Origin: Dicaeum eximium
Taxonomy: Eukaryota; Chordata; Aves; Passeriformes; Dicaeidae
Assembly (NCBI GenBank): GCA_013396995.1
Contig: VWZP01010309.1
Coordinates: 494,783 to 558,782 of the forward strand
Direction: 5' to 3'
Length of the DNA: 64,000 nucleotides
Made by a program: the position numbers and the translations under genes
Notes under the pieces: generated by a model
The model's database searches: none
What the model saw: the letters and a program-made list of their open reading frames with translations, nothing else
What the model was told of the DNA's origin: nothing
In this document: positions 22,320-33,843 of the stretch, one piece after another
Numbering within the stretch: the stretch's first letter is position 1
How the letters are laid out: every line of letters starts with the position of its first letter

Positions 22320-22505
22320 GCCCTTTAAAGCCCTGAGAACTACTTTTAATAGCACCACAACTGGCAACACTTGTTTTTAGGCTCAGGACCATCTACAAGC
22401 AACTGCTTGCGTATTAATTACAACAAAGAGCAAATCTACTTGACATTTGATTTTGTTTTTCTTGTTTCCTCGCAAGCTTGAAAATGAGCTGCTTTTGCCA
22501 AAGGA
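22320..22505. promoter_or_regulatory. CNE-like block (putative enhancer)
   Basis: Repeat-free, with CTTTTAATAGCACCACAACT (HOX-like and RUNX-like words) and GCGTATTAATTACAACAAAG around 22430 containing TTAATTA. Balanced composition against AT-rich flanks. Inference only. Confidence 0.37.
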
Positions 22506-22857
22506 AAAAAAAATTCAAAATGCATTTCACGCCTTTTTTTTTTTTTTTAAAACTTGAAATAGGCCCCTTGAAAAAACTGACATGTTAAACACCAGCAAGA
22601 AAATTATTATTTGGACATATGGCTCCTCTTCCTGAACTTTGCAGAGAGGTTAGATAACGCTCTTTCACATCTTAAAAGACTAGACTGCTGCTACATTACT
22701 AACATATTCTTATATAATAATCTGGCACTGATGATATTTTATTCAGTCCCAGTAATGTAAGACTCATTTATGGTTTGGTCAGTTATGAGGGATTTTGTTT
22801 TTTCACAGATTATCTTCTATTTTGTTGAGTTTTTCATTACACTGTCTAGAAGTAGAA
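22506..22857. other. AT-rich unique DNA
   Basis: Contains A8 and T13 homopolymers; nothing else seen. Confidence 0.55.
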
Positions 22858-22904
22858 CATAGCATAGCATAGCATAGCGCAGCATAGCATAGAATAGAAA
22901 TATA
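22858..22904 (+). repeat. (GCATA)n degenerate pentanucleotide array
   Basis: CATAGCATAGCATAGCGCAGC and similar, grading into the pure AATAG array on its right. It probably shares origin with that array. Confidence 0.85.
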
Positions 22905-22905
22905 G

Positions 22906-22995
22906 AATAGAATAGAATAGAATAGAATAGAATAGAATAGAATAGAATAGAATAGAATAGAATAGAATAGAATAGAATAGAATAGAATAGAATAG
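22906..22995 (+). repeat. (AATAG)18 microsatellite
   Basis: Eighteen perfect copies of AATAG with no interruption. On the minus strand the array reads as repeated ILFYS codons, producing false open frames. Purity suggests recent expansion and likely length variation. Confidence 0.97.
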
Positions 22996-23593
22996 TGCAC
23001 AGAAACATATTGTGGCTCTCAGGAGGATTTTGCATTGTATAGATTGTTTCTATTAAACAGTGCACGATTAACACAAAAGTAAAACTAAATTTTAAAATCT
23101 AACTTTTAAATTAAAACAAACTCATCTAACCCATCCATTTAATTTTCAGATAAAGCTGTTTCATAAAGTGAAAAATCTGTAAGAATTAAAATTAAGTTGT
23201 CAAACCATCTAAGATAGTGAAATATCACAGAAAGATTGTCATTGCCCTTGACACAACAAATGTTGGCAGTGATGTAAGGTCTGGAGGTACCTGCAGAATG
23301 CAGAGTCATATAGATGAGCTGGCCAGAAGACAGCAATGTTCCAGAGTGAAAATATTTGCAATTTTGGAGTATGAGGATGAAACTTCATGAAACGTTTTCA
23401 TAAAGAAACTAGCTTTTAAGAGCCTAGGACCAGGACCCCTCAAGTGGGTGAGGGAGCATGGGAGCCTCTTAATATTGAACTAGAGTTTCTATCCTCAACC
23501 CAAGAAACTTCTCTGATAATATTTTCCTTGAAAATTATGTTTGCCACAATTTGTTTCATGATCAGTGACAGAGCTCTGCCATGGAAAATTATG
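22996..23593. other. Unique AT-rich DNA
   Basis: No gene or repeat recognised. Confidence 0.55.
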
Positions 23594-23695
23594 GATTCAC
23601 AGACCCCTGGAATAATAAAAATCAGAAAGAAACTCCTTAAGTCGTCTGGGTCTAACCCTGACCCTGCTCAAAGTAGAGCCAGTGAGGATGAGGTT
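23594..23695 (-). mobile_element. CR1 LINE 3'-end fragment, old
   Basis: GATTCACAGACCCCTGG, then GTCGTCTGGGTCTAACCCTG, then CCCTGCTCAAAGTAGAGCC match the complement of a CR1 3' end (CACAGAATCA, GATCATCTGGTCCAACC, CCCTGCTCAAGCAGGGTC), as also seen by comparison with the complement of the copy ending at 15315. It is well diverged and about 100 bp long. Confidence 0.72.
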
Positions 23696-24059
23696 ACTTT
23701 TTTAACCAGCTTGTTCATCTATGCATGTATGTATGTGTCTTTCTCTGTACCAATTTTAGAAGTACTTATATACTACTGTCCATTTTTTCAATAACTCTTT
23801 CTGAAACTTGAGATTTTTGAATAATTTTAGGTTCTCTCACTGATAAGCAGGAACTCTTGATCAGAAACTGTCCTGCACAGAAATGAATGTGCATGTGTGC
23901 TGCCACTGTACCTGACTCTTGCTGAGCTGGTTCCTTCCTTTCATTGCAAGACCACTTTGTTTAGTGACAATGAGTTGTAGGGGCTTAAATATCTCACCTA
24001 AGTAATAAAATAATGCTGTTACCAAGGGCTACCATGGACTATTCTTAGATTGATCCCTG
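23696..24059. other. Unique DNA
   Basis: Nothing recognised. Confidence 0.5.
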
Positions 24060-24184
24060 TTCCTGCATGGAGGGGGGACCCTAGTTCTACTATCCTGCAG
24101 CAATTGCTGCTGTTTATTGCACATGGGACATTCTACTAGATGGAGCAGTGGTCTAATCTGATGTGGCAGCTCCTACATCTTTAT
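24060..24184 (+). mobile_element. Ancient CR1 LINE 3' end
   Basis: ACATGGGACATTCTACTAGA, then GGAGCAGTGGTCTAATCTGA, then TGTGGCAGCTCCTACATCTT follow the 3' end of an older reptile/bird CR1 lineage (GGATGGACC, GGTCTGATCCAGTATGGC, TTCCTATGTTCTT). The 5' limit is uncertain. Confidence 0.6.
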
Positions 24185-24189
24185 CTTGT

Positions 24190-24266
24190 AAGTGCTTTAC
24201 TTACATGAATTAATTCTGAAAACACTCTTGTGACGTTAGTCATTGTTATGATTCCCATTTTAGAGA
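24190..24266 (-). repeat. MIR SINE fragment
   Basis: AAGTGCTTTACTTACATGAA, TTAATTCTGAAAACACTCTT, then GTTATGATTCCCATTTTAGA follow the MIR complement (CTTTACATGTATTAACTC, AATCCTCACAACAACCCT, TATTATCCCCATTTTACAG). It abuts the CR1 relic. Confidence 0.6.
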
Positions 24267-26180
24267 CCCTGTGTCTAATTCTTAATTATACTAATTCTTC
24301 CTTATGCTGGTGAGGTTCCGGATCTGTGAAAGGGTCTCCCAACTGAGGGAGATGGATTGCAGAAATGTCAATGGCAAAATGAGAGTTCATTGCCCTCTAG
24401 CAATTCTCTGTTTCTCTGAGGTTGGAGAGAAATATTGGAAGACAAGTATAAAAGTGGTTCTGTTGATTTGTACTGAGGGTTACACAGGAGTTGCACAGCT
24501 CAAGCCTTTAAGAGGTGTTGTATTAGCCAAAATGAAATTATTGAGATTGTTGACACTTCTTTCAGTGTGGCCACAGTCTCATCAAAAGAAAGGGAAAGCC
24601 ACCTCTGCTGGCCCTTCTTTTCCTTTAATCAGGATACATTATCAGAGAATTGACATCCTACCTCCCCCAAAAAACCTCAAAAACAAAACAATAACCCCAG
24701 AAGGAGAGGCAATGATCTTGAGGGAGGGAGAAAGAGACTGAGGTTTTCCCAGGAATTAATAGCAAGCCATTTTAAAAGTAGTCATTATGTGCTGTAACCA
24801 GAAGAAAGACCTTCTGTCTTTCTGTATGATAAAACTACCAGTGAGATGTATTGCAAGATAATTAGGAGCAAACAGGCAGGAAAAATGAGTGATGTGCTAC
24901 TCTTCATTTCCTGAGCCGGTCTTGTTCCAGTCACTGTGCAAGCTGCAGCTCTGTCTGTGGAGAGAGTGGAGGTGGAAATCAGCCCTGTCTGTGTCCTCTT
25001 CCCTCATGGCTTCACCCAGCTGAGGAATGTGATGGATGATTATGTCTGCTGCAGAAAAGAGTCAGAACTCTACACCCTCCTCTGGGTTTTTGGCTTCCCA
25101 CTCTATTTATATCCAAGTCTAAGAGATGAAGTGGTATGTGCAGATAGAGACCCTTTTGCAGCTGTCCCTGAGACAAAACTAATGGTTGGACAGAGAAAAC
25201 AGAAGGCCTCAGTGGGGTTATTTTGGTGGCAATCTCATGTTTTTGGCATGCTGTGGCTGTACAGCTCCCCAGACTGCAAGCAATGTTGTTGTTCTTACAA
25301 AGGTTTTGTCTAGAATGAGGAATATGAGAATAATTACAATTTTTCCTCACCGTTGAGCTCATGGAAAGCCTCCTGAAACAAGGCATCTTTAGATAAGAAA
25401 GGCTGGAAGCAGAGGCACAATGCCTGTCACCTCCAAATGCAGGAAATAAGATTTGTGACTGTGTGACAGCACCAAAGTTAGCAAGAGGGATATGCAGCAT
25501 GTTTCCCGTCAGCATTTAGAACAGAAGTGGGGCAGACGTCCGCTTTAAAGTTCTTCAAATCAGAATTGTAATTGTCTACCCATGAAGGTATGAGAGAAAA
25601 TTAAACCTCCTGACATCCTGAGATACTTATGCCTCTTTCAAAAATCATGGAATAAAATATAATAGAACAGAGCAGAATAGGCTCAATATAACACACGATG
25701 CTGTTTAAATAATTTTAACTTTGGAGCAGAGATGCAATTGGTAACAATAGTATGGATCATGATAAAGGGCAGGGCATTAATGTTTTCAACTGTTTAAAAA
25801 TCTTTGGGAGCCTTCACAATAAACTTCCTTATAAATGTACAGAAAACATGTTACCTGCAAAAGTCATGTCCTCATTGATCTGCTTTTTAACTGGTGATCA
25901 GATTTCCTTAATTTTTTTGTCAAATCACACTTTCAAAATGTTACTTTTTAACCCAGTGCAGCTGAGGAAGGAGAAAAGCAGGAGTCCTGCTCTTTTCATG
26001 TCTTCTCAACCAGATGTTTTATGGAGCTCCCCTAGGTTGCACTGTTGCTTTTCCAGTGAAGGCAAGGGGATTGCACTGGTGCCCAGGAGGGTATGGCTCA
26101 CTTTTCAGCACATCTTACTGTGGTGGCAGTGCACTAAAACAAGAGAGCAAACATGTCTCTCACAGAACAGTTTGCAGTAT
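24267..26180. other. Unique DNA, no gene seen
   Basis: Open frames of up to 167 codons (24304-24741 +, 24936-25313 +, 25012-25515 -, 25752-26231 +) overlap on opposite strands and resemble no protein I know. Near 25650-25680 a short AATAGAACAGAGCAGAATAG run resembles the pentanucleotide array. Confidence 0.5.
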
Positions 26181-26230
26181 TTTCTCTCTCTCTCTCTTGT
26201 TTTGTTTTTTGTTTGTTTGTTTTGTTTTTA
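26181..26230 (+). repeat. (TC)n then (TTTG)n low-complexity tract
   Basis: CTCTCTCTCTCTC followed by TTTG/TTTTG repeats. Confidence 0.85.
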
Positions 26231-26879
26231 AGGGAGGTTCTTCCACAAAATAGGCCATTATATTTGGATTGTCTGATAGAGTAAAAATATGGAGACCCTC
26301 TAATGTTTCCCTTTACATTTCCCTATTGTCAACAAATCTCTGAAAGGAATTACTTGGGAACTGAGAACTGCACATTGTAGGTAAAAGGTGCTTTAGGAAC
26401 CAATCCTGGACACTCAATATAGTTGGGGCAGGAGGAAGGTGAGGGGAAGTGAGGGCTGAGGAGGGCTGATTCTGGTAATCAGTGCAGTAAGGAGCAAGCT
26501 TGTTTGTTTTGCCTCAGAAAATCAAATGGCATATATGACAGAAATGACCTAGATGCAAGGCATGGTACCTTTCTCCCTTTAGCATGCAGTTACCTACTGC
26601 AACAGTGGTGCAAGTTAGGAAGGATGCTTTCCCAAAAGATAAACAAGGAGTTGATTTCTGTAACAAGTGGACTTCCCAGTCTCTTTCTCTAATTTCTTAC
26701 ATACTAAATAATAACCATGTATTCACCCTCTCCAACATGCTGTGCTGGTTTACATCTCTGAACAAAAAGCACAGACTCACAGCTGTTTATGAATACAAGC
26801 CAATAAATCTAGAGGAATATATTTATACAGCTCGTCCTGAGATTACATAGTTAAATTCCATTTTTTCAAATAGACAGAG
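26231..26879. other. Unique DNA
   Basis: Nothing recognised apart from short open frames. Confidence 0.5.
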
Positions 26880-27010
26880 CTCCTTCTTTGCAAAGGAACC
26901 AGGTTCCTCTCCGCGCCAGCCAGATCTGTTGATTTGCCATTAATGTCAGCTCGTGTCAGCTGTACTGAGTGCTATAAGTTGCACTGCAGAATACTTTATA
27001 TACATTAAAG
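26880..27010. promoter_or_regulatory. CNE-like block (putative enhancer)
   Basis: GC-richer, repeat-free stretch with GCAAAGGAACCAGGTTCC, GATTTGCCATTAATGTCAGC and a repeated GTCAGCT (GTCAGCTCGTGTCAGCTG, 26945-26962) that includes an E-box. Regulatory role is inference. Confidence 0.38.
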
Positions 27011-28394
27011 GAGTAAGTACTCTGCCATTTTCATGTCCTGCTTTTGGCTGGTGTTAAGTGATGCATGTAGAAGTCAGAAGGTGAGGAGCAGTTCTGCTGG
27101 CTTTTCCTTTCATAAATCCTGCTATTTGCCAATGGCAAATCCAGGTACAGTTCTCATAAAGATCTCTTCCAATTCTGTAGCAACATATGGAGAGGTTGTC
27201 GTACACACAAGTCTGAAAACTTGTTGCAGCACTGATTGCCTTTTCCACAGCAAACAGCAAACTTTTTTCAGCTGATCAGACAGAGATTTCAATTATTAAT
27301 CCTTTGGCTAAATCTCCCTGATACATGGAATAATGTATATGAAGGAAGAGCAAGCAAGAGGGTACCATGCAAAGCTAGAAATCATCATCATGTATCTGAG
27401 TTTAAATCTGTGATAAAAATCTCAGGAGGGGAAGGTGATGTACATTTTCTGGAGCTCCTCCTGGCCTTTTGCATTAATTTAGACTACAAGGCAGCTCTTG
27501 GATGATATTCTGGTAGAAAGCAGGAGGTCCTTGACTTCTGTAGCTTCCAGTAGAAGGGGACCAGCTAAGAGCTGGACTTAACAGTAGTGTTTTCTACATT
27601 AGGGGCTATAGGAGATTTGAGGATCTCCATATCAGGAACACATGCTAATATAAAATATGTGTCACATAGTAAAAACTCACCTGGGTGAAATGCTGCTCCT
27701 TCTGATATCAATGGAAATTTCCTTTTGACCAGGGGTTGCTATGGCAGCAAGCAGTGGAAATGAGAACAAGGACATTTTGATATGTCTACACTGTGGATTG
27801 CAAATTATGATACCCGAGTTAGTTTTAAACAGTCTTGCGAGGAGTGGTCTAGTTAAGGCAGCCTGAAACACCACGTGGCCTAATTTACCATGCTAAGCAG
27901 TTTGCTTTCCTCTGTGCCCAGGGTATATTCATGCCTGGGATAGAGCAGAGGGGAAAAGGTATTTGAGGAAATGCCACTTTTAGGGCAGTGGGATGAGGGA
28001 CAGACTGTGACAAGGAGTAGTGTAGGGAGGGAGAAATAACATGAGAGAAAGTAAGCTACAAAGCAAGAGGAGCAGCAGTCCATGGAATCAACTGAATGGA
28101 AGTAAATCCAACAGCAGCAGCAGATGGGTGGGTTTGGGGAGCCAGGGTCCAAAGAGTCTCTTCCCGTGGCAGTGCTTTGCTCTCCTCCTTGAAGATCAGC
28201 TTAGGGCTTCTGTCTCTCAGCAATTTCTTTGTCAGGAAGACACTGTCACATCACGGAATGAAGTCTCCTCCCAGTCTTCCAGTGGTGGATCCCCTGGTCA
28301 GCGCCGTTTTAGTCGAGCTGCTGCCGGCGCTGCCGGCTGAAGTGGTGGAGTCCTGAATTACAGCTCCACAAGTGCCAGCCCGCCCCAGCCTCAC
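27011..28394. other. Unique DNA, GC-richer toward the end
   Basis: From about 28200 composition rises, with GCCGGCGCTGCCGGC near 28324-28338. Two overlapping plus-strand frames (28041-28340, 28096-28356) are serine- and alanine-rich with no recognisable domain. Confidence 0.45.
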
Positions 28395-28520
28395 CAGCAA
28401 CGTGGAACAGCTTCGAAGTTGACTTTTAAAGAAAACCCTGAGAAATTATATTGAAAATGCGTTACTGTAATGTTAATGTTACTAAGTCAAACACTTAAAA
28501 GTTAGGAAATGCCACAGCTG
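28395..28520. promoter_or_regulatory. CNE-like block (weak)
   Basis: Repeat-free, with ATGCGTTACTGTAATGTTAA and GTTACTAAGTCAAACAC. Weaker than the other blocks; inference only. Confidence 0.22.
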
Positions 28521-30299
28521 ATGTTGTCTGTGCAACCTTTGGGAGGGCCCCATGTACCATTATCATAGCTTGTAATTACATGACTGCACACTGTTTCTTC
28601 AGTGAATCCCTGCATAAGGTGGTCAGGTCCTCTGCATATTTTATTGGAAAAGTTGCCCAGAACTGTTTTGCACTCTGTTGGATTATTACTTTGGTACTGA
28701 CCCAGAGAAGAGACTTGTCTGTGTCACTGTGCTCTACAAAATCTCATCTGAAAAGGAGTTGAGGCTTTTGATGGTGCTGTATTTCTCTGAAATCTCCTTT
28801 TCTGTTCTTTGGGACATCTTACCTTCCATAATATTGGTGAAAAATTCAAATTTTGGGGAGGCTGAGGTGAGAACTCCTAAATAACCTCATAAGGCCCAAT
28901 GTCCTAATTGTTTCTGCAATGTGTCCCTCTCCTATTGACCATTTGGATCTTCTGTAAACTGTGCTGAGTCAACGGGCCCCAATGGGGCTGGCAGGAGGAT
29001 GGGACACAGGCAGCCAGCATGCAACATTTTAAAAGGTGGAAAAGGGCAGGAACCCACCTTTTCCCCTAGCAGAAGTTGATAGAAGGAATGAATAATAGTG
29101 ACATCTCCCATCAGCTCTCCATTAAAAGCAAAACACATAAAAGCCGGTGCCAGATTTGCCTGGAGACCTATGTCAAAAAAATGATAAAATTAATATAGAG
29201 ACGTTGATAGAATGTCTGTCTTTTGTTTCTTCCTTCCTTAAGCATTTGTACCCAAAATACAGAGTGAGGGGAGAATCCCAGCACTCTTTCTGAAAGGCCA
29301 GCAGTAAGCCGCGTTGTGAGTCCCTTCTCTACTTTCTCCCCATGCTTTTGAGTGGCTCTGGCAGGTTAGTCATGCCCATTTAAAAGTTTATATACAGCAG
29401 ATGTTCATGGAGCTGATCAGGAATTATGGATTTGCTGTTGTAGCTACAGCCCTGTACGAAATACAGAAAATGTATTTGAAGCACAGAGAATATACCTGCC
29501 TTACACAATAAATTCAAACACCTGCCTTGGTGCTGTTTGCTCAGGAGGGGACATCTGAGCCCTCGATGAGGGGAAATTCAGTGTCCTGAAACCCAAAGCA
29601 GGTCCCTTGCATCTGACAAGGGAAAGTTCTGGCAGGTCAGGAGTGTGATGTCCAGGAGCTAAGCATGCTGACAGCTCCCTCTCAGAGCAGGGTGTTATCT
29701 GCTGCCTTCCTTCTCAGAGGGAGAGGCCGACTGGCCCACACCTTTTAAGAAGCAGACTTTGCACAAGTGTCATAAATCTCTGCCTTGCCTGCTACACAGC
29801 GCTGCCTCTGCACTGGGTATCACCAGGAACCATCAATTTGAACTGTACTTCATTTTGCAGCCCAGGGTAGAAGAAATAGATTATGTTGCCAGGTATTTGG
29901 GGGAATAATTTCTCCACCTCCTTGGTGCCTGAGACTTGTCTTACCCCAATACCCAGCACTGCCTTTTCACAACATCTCCGTCTGTACCCTGTCGGTGCTC
30001 GATTTGTCTGTGTTTGTGCAGACATGCATGGCAAGGATGTGCTCCCGGAGCTTGTGTAGTTCCAGAATCATAACATTCCAGAGATCCGTCAGGAAAATTC
30101 GACTAAAGGGCAGCATAGTCTTGCTTTAAGTGAACTAAGGTAGCTGGCAAACCTGTACTCCCTTCCCCACCCTGCAGGATGGGTAGTCTTTGAAGGCTGT
30201 GGGAAGGTGCAGGTGTTTATTTCAGCAAGAGCTGCAGTGATGTGGAAAAAAGAGAGGGAAGGGATCTCCCAGCTTTTTGGAGATGGCCTCTGTATAATG
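28521..30299. other. Unique DNA, no gene seen
   Basis: Single-copy sequence of mixed composition without a recognisable exon or repeat. Confidence 0.55.
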
Positions 30300-30515
30300 C
30301 CATTTGAATCTTACTTTTTGTTTGGTGGTAAGTTTTAATAGTTATCCTTTGAGGATTTTCCCTTCGAGCTTATCTGAATACACCAACAGTCTTTTTTGTA
30401 ATATTCGCATTTCCCCTTTGGTTCAGCCGAGCCCACTGACAGATCATTCAAATTCAATTGTTTTATGTCTAAGCCGAACAGCTAATTAAAGTAGGGATGA
30501 TTAACCTGACTGGCA
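30300..30515. promoter_or_regulatory. Strong CNE-like block upstream of gap
   Basis: High-complexity sequence with GTAATATTCGCATTTCCCC, CTGACAGATCATTCAAATTC and CAGCTAATTAAAGTAGGG near 30479. Homeodomain (TAATTA) and TALE-like (CTGACAG) words are close together. It lies directly upstream of the promoter-like segment interrupted by the gap, which fits a proximal enhancer or promoter flank. Confidence 0.42.
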
Positions 30516-30542
30516 GTGTCGCTCTCTCTCCCTNGCTCTACT

Positions 30543-30568
30543 CTGTGTGTGTGTGTGTGTATGTGTGT
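30543..30568 (+). repeat. (TG)n microsatellite
   Basis: Short TG run with one A interruption. A single unknown base lies just before it at 30534. Confidence 0.9.
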
Positions 30569-30719
30569 TTTTTTTTCCTCTCTCCTAAACGTGGTCTGCT
30601 TGCTGATGGCAGAATGGCACTCGGAGATTTGTGCATTGTGTCTGGTTTCCTACGGGCAGGCTGACCCAGTGCCTCTAGGGACTTATCAATAGACCACTCA
30701 GAAGAGACAGAGACAGGAG

Positions 30720-31174
30720 NNNNNNNNNNNNNNNNNNNNNNNNNNNNNNNNNNNNNNNNNNNNNNNNNNNNNNNNNNNNNNNNNNNNNNNNNNNNNNNNN
30801 NNNNNNNNNNNNNNNNNNNNNNNNNNNNNNNNNNNNNNNNNNNNNNNNNNNNNNNNNNNNNNNNNNNNNNNNNNNNNNNNNNNNNNNNNNNNNNNNNNNN
30901 NNNNNNNNNNNNNNNNNNNNNNNNNNNNNNNNNNNNNNNNNNNNNNNNNNNNNNNNNNNNNNNNNNNNNNNNNNNNNNNNNNNNNNNNNNNNNNNNNNNN
31001 NNNNNNNNNNNNNNNNNNNNNNNNNNNNNNNNNNNNNNNNNNNNNNNNNNNNNNNNNNNNNNNNNNNNNNNNNNNNNNNNNNNNNNNNNNNNNNNNNNNN
31101 NNNNNNNNNNNNNNNNNNNNNNNNNNNNNNNNNNNNNNNNNNNNNNNNNNNNNNNNNNNNNNNNNNNNNNNNNN
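30720..31174. other. Assembly gap (455 unknown bases)
   Basis: Continuous run of N. Open frames through it are meaningless. Gaps in bird assemblies often fall in GC-rich promoter or first-exon sequence, and the right flank here is G-rich, but the missing content is unknown. Confidence 1.
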
Positions 31175-31899
31175 GTCCCCCACCCCCTCAGCCGTCTCTG
31201 CTCTTTAAGTAGATGGAGCGAGCGTTTATTTTGGTACGTTGGTTGGTGGTGGCAGGGGGAGTGCGAGCTGTGGGCATTTGTGTGCTGGGAGCAGGGAGAA
31301 TGGAAGCAGGGCAGCGGGGAGGGGGCGGCTGGGAGAAGAGCCGTGAGTGTGTTACTGTGTCTCCTCTTTGTGCACCCCTGGGGGGGGTTACCCAAGTTCA
31401 TTTCCAGCAGGTGGATTTAGACAGGGAGTTACTTAACGCTTGACCGCCAGTTTTGAAAAAAAAGGAAAAAAAGGGGGAAAAAAAAAAGGACCTGCTTCCT
31501 ATGTCTATTAAAGGAAGCTCCAATTTTTTCCCTCTCTCTCCTCTCTCTCTCTTTCCTCTCTTCCTAACCAGACAGCGGGAGGGTTTCTGGCTCCTCGCCA
31601 GCCCAAAAGCCTCTAAGTGTTTTGCACTTGTTTCAGGGAGCCCGGGGATTTTTTTCAGCATTTTCACTAGAGAACAAAGAGTTCTTTACAAAGGAAGGGG
31701 GAGAGCGAGCTTAACGCCTGAGATATGTTTTTCTATTTTTATTAGGGATTTTTTTCCCCCCTCCTAAAAAGAAAGAGAGAGAAGCAAAGCACAGAATGTG
31801 TGGCAGCAACGAAATAGATTGAAAGGAAATGCAGTTCCCTTACCTCCAAATTATAATTTGGAATTAACAAGAATAGGAATAGAAGGGGGACAAGAAGAA
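31175..31899 (+). promoter_or_regulatory. Promoter/5'UTR-like segment with candidate exon
   Basis: GC-rich, then G/A-rich and pyrimidine-rich sequence right of the gap. A long CT-rich tract ends CTTCCTAACCAG at 31571, a good splice acceptor. A donor-like GTGAGT starts at 31900. The pair would define a non-coding exon at about 31572-31899; plus-strand frames carry stops, so it would be untranslated. Alternatively 31175-31899 is part of a first exon starting in the gap. No gene can be named. Confidence 0.33.
31845..31862. promoter_or_regulatory. 18-bp perfect palindrome
   Basis: TCCAAATTATAATTTGGA is its own reverse complement and holds two facing AATTA-type cores. It could bind a homodimeric homeodomain or MADS-like factor; it sits inside the candidate exon. 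Binding is inference. Confidence 0.5.
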
Positions 31900-32310
31900 G
31901 TGAGTTTGGTATGTCGTTCTTTTCTCCCTTTTTTTAACTGTCTCTGTAAATTCCAATTGCTGTTTTGCCAACTTACCTAGTATCTTTTTTTTTCTTCTTT
32001 TTTTTGGCATAAAAGTTATACTGCAAACAGTTTCTGTTTACTTAAAAAATCAACCAACAAATTTTTTTACCGGGAGAATAAAAAAGAGGGAAGTGGGGTG
32101 GTTTCGGTAAAAAAGAAGCAAATTAGTAGGAACAGAAATCTTTCACTTTCTGTCACTTAGAAAAAAAGTTGGTAATGGCTTGTTGAAGCTAGGATCCTAA
32201 AATACAGATGGGGCACTAACGTCTGTGTCCACGGACCCAGCTTTCCCCTGACCATCTGTCTAAAAGTCACCTCTCACTGGCAGCTCAAACGATTAGTCGG
32301 AGCTCAGGGA

Positions 32311-32352
32311 TTTTTTTTTTTTGTTTGTTTGTTTATTTGTTTGTTTGCTTGT
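32311..32352 (+). repeat. T12 and (GTTT)n tract
   Basis: Poly-T followed by GTTTGTTTGTTTATTTG repeats. Confidence 0.88.
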
Positions 32353-33814
32353 TCCTCCTGTTCGGTAGGACCTTCTTTTAAATGGCTCCATTTCACCTTC
32401 TGAGTTTAGTTCTTCAGTTGAGCCCCAGGTTGAGGGTTTCAGGATAGACTTTCTTGCACTGTAGATTTTTTGTTCTTCTGAATGTGTTTCTTATAGATAC
32501 ACTCTTTGTCTATTTGTACATGAAAAAGGCACATGTAATTTAGAAGGGAATAGTGCATCATATTTAAGGAGATGTTTGCTTTGCATTTTGTTGCATATAG
32601 TGTATAGCACACAGGGTATCTTCTCTACAGCATCTCCTGTGCAGTGGTTAGGATGTTTGATAATCTATGCTGTTGCAAATTCAGTAGCTTAAGGAAGTGC
32701 TTTCTTTAGCCAAATTCTGCCTTCCTTCCTATATTGGTTTGTATTTTCCTGGCTTTAACAAATTGCCAATCTAAGAACAGCATCATATAGCAGAGGTACA
32801 GAAAACAAGAGAGGAAACTGTATGTTATATCCCCCCTAAAAATCATCACCACACAATACACAAAACTAGACCAGATTATTACAGAGTTACGATGCTCTTT
32901 CTGGCCGCACTACTGCTGCAATACCTTGATTTTTATTTTCATGCTGCAGGCTTTCCTCAGAAGAGGCTGTCTGTTACACTTCGTAGATATCGCGTATGTG
33001 TTGTAACACTGCTTTTAAGCAACACCAATGCATTGTGTAAGTGTACACGGGGAATTAATCCATTTACATCTCCGCATATGATGAGGGCGAGGAAAAAATG
33101 CATCCTTGGGTTCTGCTTGCACCGCTGTAAAAATCCCAGTACCCTACAGTGGCAAAACATCCTGCAGGATACAGCCTGTCCCATGCAAAAACGGGGGAAC
33201 AGGGAAACTGTCCATGACAAGTGAAACCGCCACTTAAAACACAGTTTTGTTTTCATAGCAGTATCTAGACTGGGGGCTTGCACCCCCACAGCTTCATTAG
33301 CTGAGACTCTTCCCTCTCCAGAGCTGTGGTGGGCACAGCTCTCCCAGCAGAAGTTGGGGACTCATCCCAACCTGAAGTCCCCTGCTCTGACCACAGGTTC
33401 CTTTACTGCAGGTAACCCAGGTGTTCTGCCTTTCCATGAGCAACAGCAATAGTGGTGCCAAGCTAAAAGTACTTAGCGGGCTCCCCAGTTAATTGTGGAG
33501 TGCTTGGCTGAGAGGGATGGACTACCGTAACAAATAGAAAAACTTTTAGCAAATTACAAATGCCTTTCTTTTACTAAAAGTCCTTGCTTTCCTCATTCCT
33601 CCAGAGAGTTTTCCCAACTCCTGATGTTTTTCATGGTCTGAATATTTTGTGTGACTTTCCCCTCTTGCTCTCTCCAAAAAAAGAAAAAAAAAAATCACAG
33701 GAAAAGTAAGCAAAAGAGAGCAGAAATGGGACTTGGCCTTTGAAGTTTTCCATGGGATAAGCAGGTTTTTTCTACCTGAATATTTTGTCTTCTCCCCCCA
33801 CCCAACCTCTCCAT

Positions 33815-33843
33815 CCCTTTTTTTTCTTTTTTTTTTTTTTTTA
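33815..33843 (+). repeat. Poly-T tract
   Basis: T-runs with a single C interruption; another A-rich run lies at 33674-33693. Confidence 0.85.

Noticed and set aside
22803..23074. Minus-strand frames with repeated ILFYS units
   Set aside because: Translation of the (AATAG)n array, not a repeat protein.
30538..31401. A 287-codon minus-strand frame, the nominal longest
   Set aside because: Most of it is the N gap; nothing is known of the sequence there.
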